A stretch of 64,000 bases of DNA from Porodaedalea pini (GCA_002794775.1 NBAY01000034.1:124001-188000); one strand, 5' to 3'. Shown: positions 12,156-25,276, counted from the first letter of the stretch. Made by a program: numbers and translations. Notes: generated by a model not told the origin, from the sequence alone.

Positions 12156-14059
12156 TCAATACCCAAACCCGACGCTCTCGAACTTCACCCCTCCGCTCTC
12201 CATATTCAATTCCATTTCACCCTCCCCTCGTCCCCGCCCATGTCCATTCCCTCGCGCGAGCGTATTAACAGTAACGTGATGCTCTGTCGGCGACTCCTCC
12301 GCGAGCGGACTCGCCTTGTCGTCCCCACCGTCGTCCTCGTCGATCTTCATCGCGCGCAGGCTGTCGCGCACGCTCTCCAAGTCGACTGCGCCCTCCCCGG
12401 TATAGCGGCCGTCGCGGCCGTCGTGGACGTCGACGTCGACGTCGTGCTCGATGTTGATGCGCACCTGCGCGGGGTGCCGGTTCTGGAAGCGGTGCTTCGA
12501 GGTGGTGAGTGCCTGTGTGTGTGTGCTGGGGGGGGGGGTTAGAGCAGCGAGGAATCAATTTATTGCGGGGAAGGAGGGAGGGGAAGAAAGGGACGTACAG
12601 CCAGACTAATCCCCTGCCGATTCGGCGTCGAGTTCTCCATCTGCGAGCGCAGATGCTTGCGCTCATTCAGTGTCTATCAAACAAACACCTCACAATCAGT
12701 CCACTTCTCGTCTCTTTAAACAAGTCAAAATAGAAAGAGGGGGGGACATACACTCAGGAGCGTGTTCCTAATCCAGAAAGAAGGGGGAATAAAATCAGTA
12801 AAAGTAAGAAATAAAAACTAGAGGGAAAAGGAGGGGAAGGGGGACGGGAAGGTAGGCAGGAGGCGAGGCAGAGAGAGGAGAGGGAACGCACGTGTAGAGC
12901 CGCCCGACGGGGAGCGCGAACATGTAATGCAAGTTGTTATTCGGCGTCGTCGTCTATCGCATCCATCAGTTTAAGTTTAGAACTTGAAAGGTGAGTGCGC
13001 ATGAGGAAGGACGTACAAGGAAGCACAGGTCGAGGATCTATTTGGTGCATACTTCATAGGTGAATAAAACGGGGGAGAGAAGGCAAGACAAGGAGGGGGA
13101 CTGACGCAGAGGATTGTGACGGGCACGGCGGCCTTGACCGTCGTCGTGCATATCCTAGAAATGATCGAGTCCGTTCCTATTCCCCAAATCAGCATTGATT
13201 GCCTCTGTTCTACCAGTAAAAAAAAACTCACTCTCAAACCCAGTGCGGCTCTTCGAGAGATAATAGAGCAAGAGAACGGTGATGCTGGTATCGCAGGCGA
13301 CGCTGAGGGCGATCCAGGCATCGGCGAAGGGGATGATGGCGACGTGGCTCTGGATGGCGGTGTGCATGAGCCCGAAGGCGGCGGAGGTGCAGGCGAGGGC
13401 GGCCTGTGCGAGCGAGAGGATGGAGATGTAAAGGAAGAGGAGGCGCGAGCGGGAGAAGCGCATGATGCGGTAGGCCATGAAGTGCTGGATTGGGACGGAA
13501 GCGCTGTGTGGGTGTGGATTGATTTCCATTCCGATTCCAATAATCGGATACAGAGGGAAGGAAGGGAAGGGAAGAAATGGAACGCCATGAAAATGCACAT
13601 AACATGTCGATTTGGTTAGCAACGGGTCCAATAACGTGCAACTGCTCGCGCTGGAGAGAGCGGGACGTACAGGGACGAAAAGATGGGAAGCGTGGCGTAT
13701 TCCCAGGGGGAGGCGGCGAGGGCGGCGGGGTTGGCGAAGTTGTTGACGATGTAGTGCCAGAGCATGGAGACGGAGCTGCCGACCTGGAACGCATCGATCA
13801 CGTATATCCAGCCCAGCATTCCTCTGCAGGTCGACACAGCATACAACGTTCAGCACTCTGGGATTCGGAGCACAACACAGAAGAGAAAGAGAGAGGGGAC
13901 GCACAGGAGGCGCCAGCTGTCCTTGTATCCCGCGATGAAGTATCCGATGAGCTGCATGACGCAGACGCCGAAGACGAGGGCGTTGACGATGACGCCGATG
14001 AGGAGGGGGCCGACGAGCAGCTGGTAGCTCTGCCCGAGGGAGGTCACCGTGCTCGACAT
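12156..14059 (-). CDS. Seven-pass membrane protein of the DUF6534 family
   Basis: Nine exons: 14059-13905, 13823-13671, 13503-13232, 13176-13106, 13037-13017, 12953-12892, 12767-12752, 12673-12599 and about 12512-12156, giving roughly 393 aa. The start reads MSSTVTSLGQSYQLLVGPLL and opens a hydrophobic helix. Further helices follow in exons 1-6, giving about seven membrane spans. Agaricomycete DUF6534 hallmarks are present: a Trp-Glu-type second helix region, an Asp followed by a long helix and Leu-Leu-Tyr-Tyr-Leu, the Arg-Thr-Gly-Phe turn, and Tyr-Thr-Asn-Thr-Leu-Leu followed by Thr-Leu-Asn-Glu-Arg. The cytosolic tail is charged and disordered. Family function is unknown; a receptor-like role has been proposed only by topology. 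The acceptor of the last exon is ambiguous, with three in-frame AGs between about 12494 and 12530. Confidence 0.8.
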
Positions 14060-16145
14060 GATGCGCTGGATGACGACGAGGAGAGAGAGAAAGGGAGAAA
14101 GGAGAGAAAGAAAGATGTGGGGAGAAATAAGTACATAAACGGCCGTGAGCGGCGCTGAGTGGTTCCAAGCAGGACGCCATGATGATGCCCAAAGATAGAG
14201 CTAAACATAAGACAGGGGCTGCTGAGAAGACAAGGGGGGACCCGCGGTGTTTCCATAGCGGGCGAGGACATTGTTCTCTAACGGCTTCTCTCCTTCTGCT
14301 CATTCAGTTCTAGCGCGTCTATTCATTCATTTTATAATATATATATTATCACTCACCTCTTGTCGCTGATGACTGCTCTCGCGCTGTCGTCGTGTGTCCC
14401 TCGTTTGCGCGCGTACCGGAGATTAGCCTGAGATGCTCTGCGCGGAAGCGAAAACGCACAAAATTAAAAGTGGGCTTTTATGGCAATAATGACTAAGCTA
14501 GCTCAAGCGGCGTTTGCCATGTGCACTCTACTCGGAGGCGTCAGATTCTACATACATAATGAGAATACTGCACTCCTGGAACAAACATTAATAAATACCG
14601 GCTTGCAGTCACAAGCTCGCAGAACTCAAACATTACAAGTGGCTACACACGCCAGGGCTTGCATGAGATCGACGTGAACGTGCTAAGAAGCATCACGCTA
14701 TCCGACGTATAGTAATAAGAAAGTAATCGACGTCGTCTACGAGTACTTCAGCCGGAAGAAAGACGGAATTCGTGGAAAGACTTGAGAGCCGTAGCTGGTC
14801 CCAAAAGACAGTCGACGCAGAAGGAGCAAGAATAATGATATAAGCGCAGAGCTCTGAGACAAGCGTTCGGGAGACGGACAAGTGCTTTCAAGGGAGATCC
14901 GAGTCTGGGGAGGGAGGAGAACCACGGCGTTGGATTAACAGACAGACGCAAAGAAGGCAGTCGGGAAGGGGGCTAAGATGTCGATGTCGATGACGTGCTT
15001 GAACTCGTAACTTGTAGAGAATGGGCAGAGGTTCTGGGAGCGAGAACAAGCGACAGCGTAGGAGCATGAGGAGGCTTCTGTAGGGAGGTGACGGTAGAGA
15101 CGGCTAGGCTTGGCTTCGTCTCGTTTCGACATGAGGCATTGAATGCTTTGGTTAGTGCTAGCGCTGCGACTCGAAGAACTCCAAGCAGGCAGATTGGTAC
15201 GCCTACAATATACGGGGCTGAGAGCCTGAGCTCGGGTGAGTAAAAGACGGAGAAGAGGAAGTCGTGTTGAAGATGCGCGTTCAAGTTGATGAGTAGGAAT
15301 GAGGGCTGTGATGTTCTGTGCTTCAACCTTCGGGGCAGATACGCGTTTCCATGGTGAATCAACAGAGCAAACGTACATAGGTAAGACGCTTACCCATTGC
15401 CTGAACCACCCTAGTGAGATAGATTCGTTGTGAGCACACGCGCTAGTCTGTAAGCTCGACGGACGGCGCATTTGGCCGGAGCTTCATGTATTGAACCGTA
15501 GGAAATTTGTGGAAAAGAAAGTGCGTGCGAGCCTCGAGGATTGGGTGGGTAGTTAGGCACACCGTGACTTTTGCGTCAGATACACGTTGCATGTACTCGA
15601 GGACAGCAGCGGTCGTTCGACGATTGGTCTCTTTTGGATCGTGGTCATGTAGTATGAGTAATGGAGTGTATGGGACGAGTAAAAAATAAACGTATTTATG
15701 CGTGCTTTTTGGGGAGGCTCGCACGACACCGCGGACTCGTAGCTGCCGACGGGTCGGCGTTTGACATGAGCAAGCCTTAGATTAATATTGAATGACACGA
15801 GTAAGTCCGCCAGAGTCTTTGCCTGCGCAGAGTTAGCTGAACAAACACATAGCCACCATGACTTCAAGTTCGTGTGCAAATATTTAGGACGGCGAGAGTC
15901 GAGTCGAGTCAACAAAACACACCAGCCTGAGAAAAATAGAAAAAGAAAAAGAAAATCGAATGGAAAACACGTTTTGCTTCCGCAGGGATTGTTACATAAT
16001 CTCGTCACACGGCTGAAAACGCGTCGAGAGGAGAGACGCCTTGTCTCCGTCGCGCATACATCCTCGTCCTCTTCCTCCTTCTCCTTCGACCACCCCCATG
16101 TTCTAAACTCACCTTCGCATACCTTTCATACCAATAATAATAGTA
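14060..16145. other. Intergenic region, no gene recognised
   Basis: About 2.1 kb between two divergent genes (DUF6534 on minus, Rua1-type on plus). Frames of up to 178 aa on the minus strand around 14935-15724 lack family motifs, coherent splice structure and composition typical of coding sequence here. Confidence 0.45.
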
Positions 16146-19100
16146 ATGCTACACACTCCCCTCAAGCACGCCCACCCTGCCGCCGCCGTTGCTCATGGCC
16201 CTGGTCACGGCCACGCGCCAGCGCAGCACGCGCAGCCCGCGTCGACGCGCTGCACCCCGCACGGCGTGCATGCCTCCATACCCGCGCACGCGCACGAGCT
16301 GAACCTCGCAGAGTGGCTGCACATGTCGCCCGCCCAGGTCTGTCGCTTTTATACTCTTTTTCTTTTTTTCTTTGACTGACTGACACGCATCAGGTCGCCA
16401 TGATGTCGCCCGTCGCTGCGCCGTACACGCCCCCGGGCCATCTTTTCGTCCCGACACCGAGCCCGCTGCAGTTCGCTGTGGCTGCGAACGCGAGTGCGCG
16501 GAACGATTTCCTCTCGACGTCGCCTTTGCCGTATTCGTCGCCCTTTCAGGTCGCCGCGCACTACCCACACCCGAATCCGTACACCGCAAACTCTAATTTT
16601 CCGCAGGCACGGACGCAGGTACCGACCATCGCCATCTCCGTCGAGAACACGCAGCATCTGCAGGACCCGCTCACGGAGACGCAGGCGGGAGACAGCTCGA
16701 GCCCGGGCCCTGCCGACGCAAGTTTGCTCTTGTCTTTAGCCACGGAGTACTTTCCGTACGCGAGTGGCTCGGCTCCGACTTCATCGTCGTCGACATCGCC
16801 CATCTCGCATCGAGGCTCTCCATTCCCGTATCAGGCTTATATGGGCCCGGAGGGCGAGGGTGAATCGACGCCTGTCACCACCCTTTCCGGTGCGGACTCC
16901 TCGCAGGCGCAGGTACAGACGTCAGCTCCGGAGAACGGGCAGATGCAGCACCTCATCGACAGGCTCCGTGGAGCGTCTCCCGTCACGGACGTGAGCATCA
17001 GTACGTCAGGCTCTCCCGAGCGTCCTGCGAAAGCGCAAATGAAGCCCGTTGAGAGCACTGAGTCGCCTTTCCGCATTGCTGCACCTCAGCCGCGCACAGG
17101 CTCTGGCCCATTCTCCCCTCTACCTCCGTCCTCGCGGCCTACCTCGGCTCTCGGCGCGTTGTCGGAGCTCGCAGAGCTTGCATCCCAGCGCTCGACACCC
17201 TCGCACCCCGTCCCACACTCGTCCCTCGTATCTCCTGTACCTCAGTCCCATCCGTCTTCCCGGCCTGCCTCGCGCCCCACGTCAGCACTGAGCGCGCGCA
17301 GCACCGTCTCGCAGGTGAAGACACCCAAGGTGCACCGTAAGCAGCCGCTTCCGCATCGCTTTGCACCGTCCCTACTGCGCGTCGCACTTCCCTACCAGCA
17401 GACACCCACGTCTGGCTCCGAGGGCCATGCAAACAGCAGGCAGATCACGCCGAGCTTCGTCGATGGGCTCGCACGTGGTCCCCTCGAATTTGAGGAGGAG
17501 GGCCATCGCTACCGCACGCGCAGCAAGTTGCGCAGCCTCAAGGCAGAGATCCAGGAGCGAGAGCGTGAAGCGGACCTGCTGCTCATCCGTCGCGGGCTGC
17601 GTGGTGAGAATGTGAGCGCGGGCGCAGAACAGGACAAGAGCGGGCTCGATATGCTCGCTAGCGTGAGCGTCACGCGGCGCATCGGGCTGGATTCGCCGAC
17701 CCGTTCGGAGACGCCGCTGCCCAGTCGGAGCCAAAGCCAGAAGGCGGTGCGCCCGAAGAGGGGCGCAAAGCGTGCATTTAGGGACCTCGACGACGGGGAC
17801 TGCGAGTCAGTCGCGAGTTCGAGTGGGAGTGGAGGCCGAACGCCATCGAAGCGGCCGCGCATCGTCACTGAGAAGGCGGCGATGGCAAAGGTGAAGAAAG
17901 AGCCGCTGGAGACTGGGCTGCTTCGTTCGCGTACGCGTGCATCGCGAGAGAAAGCTCCGGCACGTCCGTCGCCTGTTCGCGCGCCGAGCCAGCGGAGCAA
18001 GAAGGCTGCGTCGCCTCCGAAGAACGCGAAGGCGTCGTTGACTCCCGCTGCGAAGAAATCTGCGGTGAAGAAGGACGTTGGTATGGAGGTGGACGAGTCG
18101 GATTTGTCTTCGCTGTCGAGTATGTCGGAGACGGAGGATGGCAAGTCATCGTTAGAGGACATGGATTATGCGCCCAAGAAAAGTGGACGCTCTTCTCGGT
18201 CCAAGGCCACTCCCGTTTCCGTCGTCAAGGCTTCATCTACCAAGCCCGCTCCTAAGACGAAGACGCCAGCGAAGGCGAAGTCGACGCCCGTCGACACTGG
18301 AAACGGGGCGGCGGCAATCACGATCCCGATACGCACGTTCGCCCTAGACGTGCCGCTACATGCTAGCTTCCCGTTGCTGTACCGCAAGTTCCCGCTGTGC
18401 GGGTACACGGACCCAGTCTCGTTCTCTTTCGCGCCTTTTGGTGGTTCTCCGTCCTCTTCCTCTTCTGCCTCGGATGGTACGTCTGAACGTGAGAGCGGCC
18501 CGTTGCCCGTTCCTTCTTCGGGCCACTTCAACGCACCGCGCAGCGCCGAGGACCTGTACACTCCGCGCTTCGTGCGGGGCGTGGGGCGTGACAAGATGGG
18601 CCTCTGTCCGATCTGTTATGAGAGCACCGAGCGGGGTGGTGCTGGGCGTGCGGAGTGGTTGAGTATGAAGTTCTCTGCGTTCAAGTACGTCCTCTTCCCT
18701 CTTTCTCTTGTCGTCCCTTCTGTGTCGATGATCTGTGCTGATTGTTTTGTTCGTAACATTTCCTCCCATTGCGCCCGCCATCAACAGCTACCATATGCAG
18801 TACGCGCACGGCATCTCACCAATCACGGCACTCCCGTTCTCGCCGCCTATCGCGTTCCGTAGTGTGTCGCGCACGCCGAACCACAAGAATGAGAAGAGCG
18901 AGATCCTGGAGGGGAAATGCCACCGCTGCGGGGAGTGGGCTCCCGTCGAGGGCGTCAAGTGCGTCGAGGCAAAGGTGGGTAACTTTCTGCTTGGCTCCTC
19001 ATTGTGTGAAGTCGGAAATCGATGCACTTTGTCCTCGCGGTCCGCTTCAACTCGTCTCTTATAGGGGATCCCCTGGATGATCGACAAGATCTGGGGATAC

Positions 19101-19436
19101 CCTGATGATCATATGGGAGATTGAGATGGATCCGCGAATCGATTGCACCGATTTCCGATAATTATATTTATGCTGAATGCTAATCGATGGTCTTTTTCTC
19201 TCTCCCATGATCCATCAATATCGTATCAGCTCAAGGAAATTTACTGGTGGAAGCATGCCGCGACGTGCCATAAGGGCTCAACGATGCCCGGCGAGTGCGA
19301 CGCGCACCTTGAGGACGCCGTGTCGAAGCGCGTAAGGGCGTCGTTCGACGCGATGCAGGCGCGGGCGCACCCGACGGTGCCTGTGGCTACTGTCGTTGGG
19401 CCGAAACAACTCTTTACGACTGCACCGTTGTACTAG
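16146..19436 (+). CDS. Rua1-type zinc-finger transcription regulator
   Basis: Four exons (16146-16337, 16394-18684, 18788-18974, 19230-19436) encode 958 aa. The first 780 residues are Ser/Pro/Ala-rich and largely disordered, with basic patches such as KRPRIV and a coiled segment near 455-475. The C-terminal region from about residue 800 matches the Rua1 C-terminal domain. It has a CPIC pair, then Trp-Leu-x-Met-Lys-x-Ser-Ala-Phe, NYHMQYAHGIS, a Phe-Ser-Pro-Pro motif, GKCHRCGEW and WWKHAATCH. These are Cys/His ligand sets expected to bind zinc and DNA. In Ustilago maydis, Rua1 activates ustilagic-acid glycolipid genes; in mushrooms the targets are unknown. Intron 3 is unusually long (255 nt) and holds a cryptic acceptor near 19063 leading to a short frame that stops at once. 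Confidence 0.85.
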
Positions 19437-21441
19437 ACGGCATACCCTGAACATTGCCGACGATGGATATGTAGATGTTACGACCAGCCTTCGGAGCGGG
19501 TGGGGCTCTGTGGGTCCCACTTCTCAATAACGAATCGGATTCAAGTCTCGAATATGGAGCCGCCTCAAGCTCGGTTCTCCTCTTTCTCTTTTTTTCTTCT
19601 CCTTCTCTTTCACTGGTCTCATTTCGAACTTCATGCAATCTCATTTCTCATCCTCGCTTTCTGACTCTCCACATATGCAATCTCTCAATTATATATGATA
19701 CACTACGCCCAGACGCTTTTTCAAGCCGCCTTCCCAATTATCCCCTACTACCTTCATACCTCCGTCACCCCCTATTACCCCAGTCATTTCAATATCAATG
19801 ACTCAGTCCTCTATATTTGGGCTCGTGCGTTCGCATATATTTTTTCCTTCCATGTTATATTCTCGATTTATCACGTATCGTCCGCTTTAGTTGTGTCCTG
19901 ATCCTGCCTGCCTTTTCCCCTTCTATTGTGCATCCTTCATCCGCTTTCTGGTCTTCATCTTCTCTTTTTTTTTCTATTTGCTGCCCTAGACTCCCTCGTG
20001 CTCGTTCCCAGTCCCATGGTTATGTATATATTTCGCCGACCTGTGGTTCGGTTCGGCTCGGCTCTGCACGCTCCTCCTCCCCCTATTCCTCACTTCCTCT
20101 ATTCCCCCGGTATTCCATACTACCCGCATCACACCTCATAATACCCCCAAACTCATCTGTACATGTCTCGTCTGCATCCCGGATCGCAATTTCTCTTTCT
20201 TGTCTGCTCTTTACTTCACTTCATTTCCAATTCTTCCGTTTTTCTTTTCTTATTTTCTTACGGTTTCGGGATCGGTCTGAGCTGGTCAACCATGACTATG
20301 CTGCCTATACCTGGTTCTCTTATTCATGTTCTCTGTGCAAATTATTTCCTGTTCCTTTTGCCCCTTCTCCCTAATGTCCCAGTCCTCGCTTTGTCGTGTC
20401 GTGTCGTTGTCATGTTCGTAACGTACATATTTTATGGCCTCTGTGTCTAATCATGATGCATGAATGGTATGCGGTTCGCTGCTGCTTGTGCTTACACTAT
20501 GCATATGCTAGCGCTGTGATTGAAAGTGCTGGAATTAGAATTGAATTACGGCCTCGGAGTCGTTCTTTGACGATTCTCTCTTTGATCGTACGAGACGATA
20601 CACTTGTGTTTTCTCTGGTTCTGGGCAGAACAAAGAAAAGACGACTTTACCAGCAAAGAAGAGGAAAAGATATAAGACGGCTGTCTTACTAATTAGATGT
20701 GTTCCTAGCGGCCAATAAACCATTTACAGATAAGTGATAAATGAACATAGATCGAAGCAATAATACCTGAAAACATTTGAATAGCAAGAAGAAAGCAGGA
20801 CAAAGCAAGACAAAGCAAAAGGGATGAGGCGAGGCGAGGCAGCACAGGACTCGGACTAGTCATGCAGCGGTAAAAAATGTTGTAGAAATACAAGCACGGG
20901 TTTGGACGCGCATGTGGGAAGTTGTTGCCGCCACCGTGGAGAGCTAAACGTGTGAAGGAGGTCCGTTTCTCCTGCGCCTCTTCACTTGGTGTGGTATCTG
21001 GTTGTCCGAAGTATGGTTTTGAGTGACGTGTTGTGTCGACGACGAGCTCGAGCTGCCTATTGGAAGTTGTCTGGAAGAGCCTGAAAGGAAACTGTTTTTG
21101 TTCCTGTTCATAGCGAAGATGTTATCAGAAAAAAGAGCTCACTAATATTCGGAAGGGTGGACGATCTTGGTGCTGATGCTGACTGGACTTCTGGTGGTGC
21201 ACTAGCATGAGTGGTTGGCAGATGCGACAAAGTAGACCGTGATTTAATGGCTTTGCCTCGCAGATAATTACCATGCAGCTCGCTATTCTGACCTAGAAGC
21301 TACTGGCCTTGTAAGTCCCGCCGCAAATGACTGTCCTGTGCTTGCAACTCCTCATACCGACTTTGCAGAGTGCGAAGGTGCTGGTCATGAGGTAATGAAA
21401 AATCGCCAGAGATGTCGCATCTGTCCCAAATATGATGGAGA
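19437..21441. other. Intergenic region, no gene recognised
   Basis: About 2 kb downstream of the Rua1-type gene. Pyrimidine-rich stretches (19560-20400) give long but non-coding-looking frames on the plus strand. No exon chain, RNA gene or repeat family was recognised. The C-terminal remains of the pseudogene at 21442-22477 may extend a little into the right end. Confidence 0.45.
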
Positions 21442-22477
21442 TCACGTTGTTGACAGTGTTAATATCAACTTGTAGGAGATAGGAGATTGTTTGTACTGTA
21501 CCTGCAAGATGCCCTCTGGGGTTGATTCTATCACGATGCGTGAGAATGTCGTAACCGTCTCAGTGCTAGACAGAAGTTGTGTTAGCTTATTCAGCAAGTA
21601 CCTGAAATCTAGTCCACCCACTTGATTAGCTGTCTGTGAGTTCAAAGAAATACTTGATTCTAACTCTTCAGACACGAGTCCTAAAGTAGCACCTTCGCTC
21701 AACGGTGATGGAGGACCTTTATCCAAGTCCTTAGGCTCCGCTGCAGCACTTAGCTTGAGAGTAAGAAACCAAGCTCGATAGAACACCCTGTAGTCTCTGA
21801 TAAAGATGCACTGGCTTCTTGACCTGATAACCCGAGCTGCCCGTTTAGATTATTTTCTAGCAGCCCTAAACCCCCTGTCGCGGAAGCTGGTTTAGGGCCC
21901 CAACGCTGCGGGATGCTGCTACTTGCACCCAACTTCGCCCATAACATGAACTCACTGTACCCTATTGGAGCCTGTCCAATCTCGAAAGAGAACTCTGCTC
22001 TGAGCTCCAATTTGTCGAAGTTACCCAGTTCGCCGCAAGATCGCACCCAGTAACAAGGATGATGTCCCGTAATCTGACGTCGCGGCAGAGAACATTCTTT
22101 GCAAATGCGTGCCAAGAAGCGTGATGGTCTTTGATGCTTCGTTGAAATGCGAGCACGGTCTTTGCATCGTATCGTTCAGCGCATTCCTTGATAGCCAGAG
22201 CGGCACCTCGCTCTCCTCGACATCTAAGTTTCACGCCTGCAGCTGCATTGACAATAACGCTAGCAGACGATACATCAAAGTGACGATCACGATGAGAGGA
22301 GAGACTTTGCTTACGGTTGAGGTAAGCCGATACTGCCTCCCAGTTCACGTACAGAGCGACGTAACTATTAATGAAGGCGGAACTATCATCTTGCACTGCA
22401 AAATTGTAGTCCTGAGAGATCCTATGTCTTGATTCAAAAGGATTGATATTGAGGCTATTCATCCACGCGTAAGTCAC
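21442..22477 (-). pseudogene. Relic of an agaricomycete-specific hypothetical protein family
   Basis: Minus-strand translations resemble a large family of uncharacterised proteins seen in mushroom genomes. Recognisable blocks are an SQDY...D..F segment, VNWEAVSAYLN, RDRHFDV, VTGCDLAANW, a WGPKP block and a late AAAEPKDL block. They fall in different frames. The first part (22477 to about 22040) reads in one frame; the FEIGQAPIGYSEF and WGPKP blocks continue in a second frame; the AAAEPKDL block lies in a third. The overlaps are too short for introns, so at least two indels are inferred, near 22025 and near 21790. The family's biochemical role is unknown. It could instead be a gene with misplaced exons, but no splice sites rescue it. 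Confidence 0.55.
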
Positions 22478-22877
22478 AAGCTCAGATCGATTTTAACATC
22501 GGAGCAACTCCAGCATTCCCGTTCCGGGAGGATAATGGTGTTACGTAATCATAAGAACAAGACCGATGGAACTGATGGGCCGTGGCTTGCTCAAGCTTGT
22601 ACGGCCCTAGCACAAAGCATATTAGGGTCCCGTATAAGGTGAAGGGATTAGGACGTGGCCTGATAACGCGACTTGTACTCCCCCATCATCTCGCAACATC
22701 GCACTTCAATACCAGCCTCCCTGTTAATTTCCGTCTCGGAGCATGCCTTGCAGAATGGTGAGTGCTCTTCAGCAATGTATAAAAGCCTGGACTCACTAGT
22801 GTTCGTATAAGCCTACGCCACTCTCTGTGCTCTTTAGCATAGTGGATTTCTTCGTCCAAGTGGTAGCTATATACGTA
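22478..22877. other. Intergenic region and unresolved 5' end of the next gene
   Basis: About 400 bases between the relic on the minus strand and the first assignable exon of the plus-strand gene. A TATA element lies at 22778-22785. One ATG-containing exon candidate (22743-22776) could splice in phase to the acceptor near 22881, but it overlaps the TATA box, so the start is left open. Confidence 0.4.
22778..22785 (+). promoter_or_regulatory. Candidate TATA box
   Basis: A TATAAAAG octamer about 100 bases upstream of the first assignable exon of the family gene at 22881-25276. It is the only strong TATA-like element in this intergenic stretch. Confidence 0.4.
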
Positions 22878-22880
22878 TAT

Positions 22881-25276
22881 CGAGCCCCCGATGAAGCGAC
22901 GCGAGATCCTGAGCCACCTTACTTTGAATCAACGGGTCGCGGAAGGGGCGCGGGCTCATCGACGAACGAAAGCAATGATCGCAGTCGCAGACGGGATCTG
23001 AAGCAGAAGGAACGCATCTCAAAGGTATGCGCCTTTTTGACGCGTCTATAGAGCTCAGATCGTCTGAACGAGTGCCCTTGTAGAGACCAGATACGCAGAC
23101 ACGCTCAGCGAAGTCCCGAGCAGTCGCCGACGACAAGCGTCCCAAGACCGTGGCTGTCGATAGCAACGACAAAACACAGCGTTCGATGCAGAGAAAATCG
23201 CGCAAGCACAGATCTATCAGCCCCAATGCTTCTTGGCAGCGACGATCGCAACAAAAGATAGAGGCGTTCCCAAAGAATCTCTTTGACCTGAGCTACGACG
23301 CAGAACGCGTCGCAACTTCCGCAAAGCCAGCTCAGCCGACAGAGACCACCGCACCACCACGCGATTTATCGAGTCGCACATCTCTTGAACCCAGGATACG
23401 CGTCTTGAACCCTGTGCTCGCATATAAATGGTTCCACACCGTACGCTGCTCTGTCTTCGAGCATGGACGAGCAGACCTCCTTCTCGGACATGGTTGCATT
23501 CCTCTCGAGGTTGCTTTCTTGCTGACTATGGGCTGGATCACATTTGACGAGTGCTTGGAATGGGCGAATGGGCGCGCGGCCGTTGGAGAAGGACTTGTCG
23601 CCTTAGCCGACCTGAACGCAAAAGGTGTTGAGCTGAGACTGGCGGAGCGTACGACGCGTCCGAACGGAGAAGAGCAGCGAGCGTTTGCGGAAGACTGGAT
23701 GAGGCTTAAATCTCTGGATGATTGTGCGTATGACTGGGCATTAGATGGTAAGGATCGCAAGCAGCATGGACCATTAGGACCAGCACTCGCACGTCTAGCC
23801 ACTCCTAATGAACTGGAGGGGATTTTGGTGCAGATCACAGACCCCACGGTCGACCCTGAATCAATTCGTCTTCCAGACAACCTAATTGCCGTCCTAAAAC
23901 CACTCCTCGTAAGTGGCGGCGCCCACAAAAGGACGGAGCAGGATAATGTCCTAACGCCGGATGAAGAGCAAGTAGAGAGGCATAAATGTGCAGAGGCTGT
24001 AGAATCGATTGAAGAGCCATCGAACCAGGAGCTCTCTGACGAACGTGACCATGACGAGGTGAACCTAAAATCAGAATGCGATGGATCTGCACCGCCTTGC
24101 TATACAAAGACGGATCCTTTGATGATCAGTTCTAGCCCGGTTCCTAGCCCTACTCTCTCTGGAGACTTGTTGCCTTCGACCCCTTCGTCCACTATCATCA
24201 CTTTTCCGTTCGAAGACCCCATCCACCTAAAGCCATTGCAGCCAACTGAAATCAATCTGACCCGCGAAAGCGATGAAATAGGGGGATTTTCAGAGGATTC
24301 GGATATGGAGGACAGCACGGCGGTGTGGCCATGCACCGACCTTCCGACGACAAGCGACGCTTTGGCGTTGGAGTTCGACTTCGACTCGGTTCCATTTATC
24401 TGTTGCGAGGAAACGGATGTGGAGATGCTTCCGGCCCAGGAGCTCATGGCAGAGTGTGAATTGCGTGTCATGGCGATTGATTCGTACCATCCCGAGCCAT
24501 CTGTCTGGTATTCCTCGAATGCGACTGTCATAGACAGCACAATTTTGGACGACGAGATGCAAGACGCGGTCCCGATTCTTCCGCCGAAGTCCGTTTGGCC
24601 TGTTCCTCGATCTTCCTCGATCCGCACTATTGAGATGCAGGACGCGATACCTACCCCGCACACAGCTCCGGTGCCTCCTCTACCACAGTATATCCCAGAC
24701 ATTGTAATTTCTTCTCCGCCCACGTTTGTTCCCTCTCCTCCCACGCTTCCCACTCCTCGTGCACCAAAGGTCGTTTCCCAATCGCAAACAGCGGTAACAC
24801 CACACCGCCCTGCTGTCTTCAGTGCCCCAAAGCCACCTCCATTCATTCCTCGTCGTCAACGAGCGAATGCTCTGCTCGTGCCACCTGCTGCAGAAATCAC
24901 GCCAGTCTCGAGGGCTCCGGTCCAGCGCGCCCTTCAGCGATCAGCCTCTGTCGGGGCACTTGGAAAGGTGCTGGACACAGACGCTTCGCTTCCAGATTAT
25001 GAAGACGACGACGACAAGGAGAATACTGTCGCTTTAGCTGGACCTTCGAAGGCAGAGGTCAGGACTGCACCTTCATCGCCCGTCCTTGCCTCGACTTCGC
25101 AATCTACGGCTGCCGCCGGCGAGTACGTGGAAACAGACGTCTCAGATTCGGATTCAGACGATGGTTCATTCGTGGACCACAATGAAAATGTTCCGTACGA
25201 GTCAGTCTGCGAGACACCCATGATAGACGACCCTCAGATGAAGGCGCTGTTCCGTAAATTGGGTATCCAAGCCTAA
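22881..25276 (+). CDS. Unrecognised protein, paralogue of the gene at 26949-28717
   Basis: The supported exons are about 22881-23024 and 23084-25276 (intron 23025-23083); the start codon could not be fixed. A basic linker (RSRRRDLKQKERISK) leads to a conserved core of about 170 residues. The core runs AYKWFHTVRCSVFEHGRAD, a GWITFDECLEWANGR helix, GEGLVAL, and later KQHGPLGPALARLATP. All of these have counterparts in the minus-strand gene 1.7 kb away, so both derive from one ancestor. The C-terminal 400 residues are acidic, Pro/Ser-rich and disordered, with a DYEDDDDKEN stretch and an amphipathic ending (MKALFRKLGIQ). No known domain was recognised. A nuclear scaffold or regulatory role is only a guess from composition. 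Confidence 0.7.

Noticed and set aside
13577..14158. 193-codon acidic frame on the plus strand over the DUF6534 gene
   Set aside because: Antisense of a multi-span membrane protein with clear family motifs and nine phase-consistent exons.
14935..15724. Minus-strand frames of 93-178 codons between DUF6534 and Rua1-type genes
   Set aside because: No motif, no coherent splice chain and no composition bias typical of genes in this window.
23332..24846. Two minus-strand frames of 198 and 248 codons over the 22.9-25.3 kb gene
   Set aside because: The plus-strand frame is longer and its core is conserved in a paralogue; the antisense readings are Gly/Ser-rich shadows.
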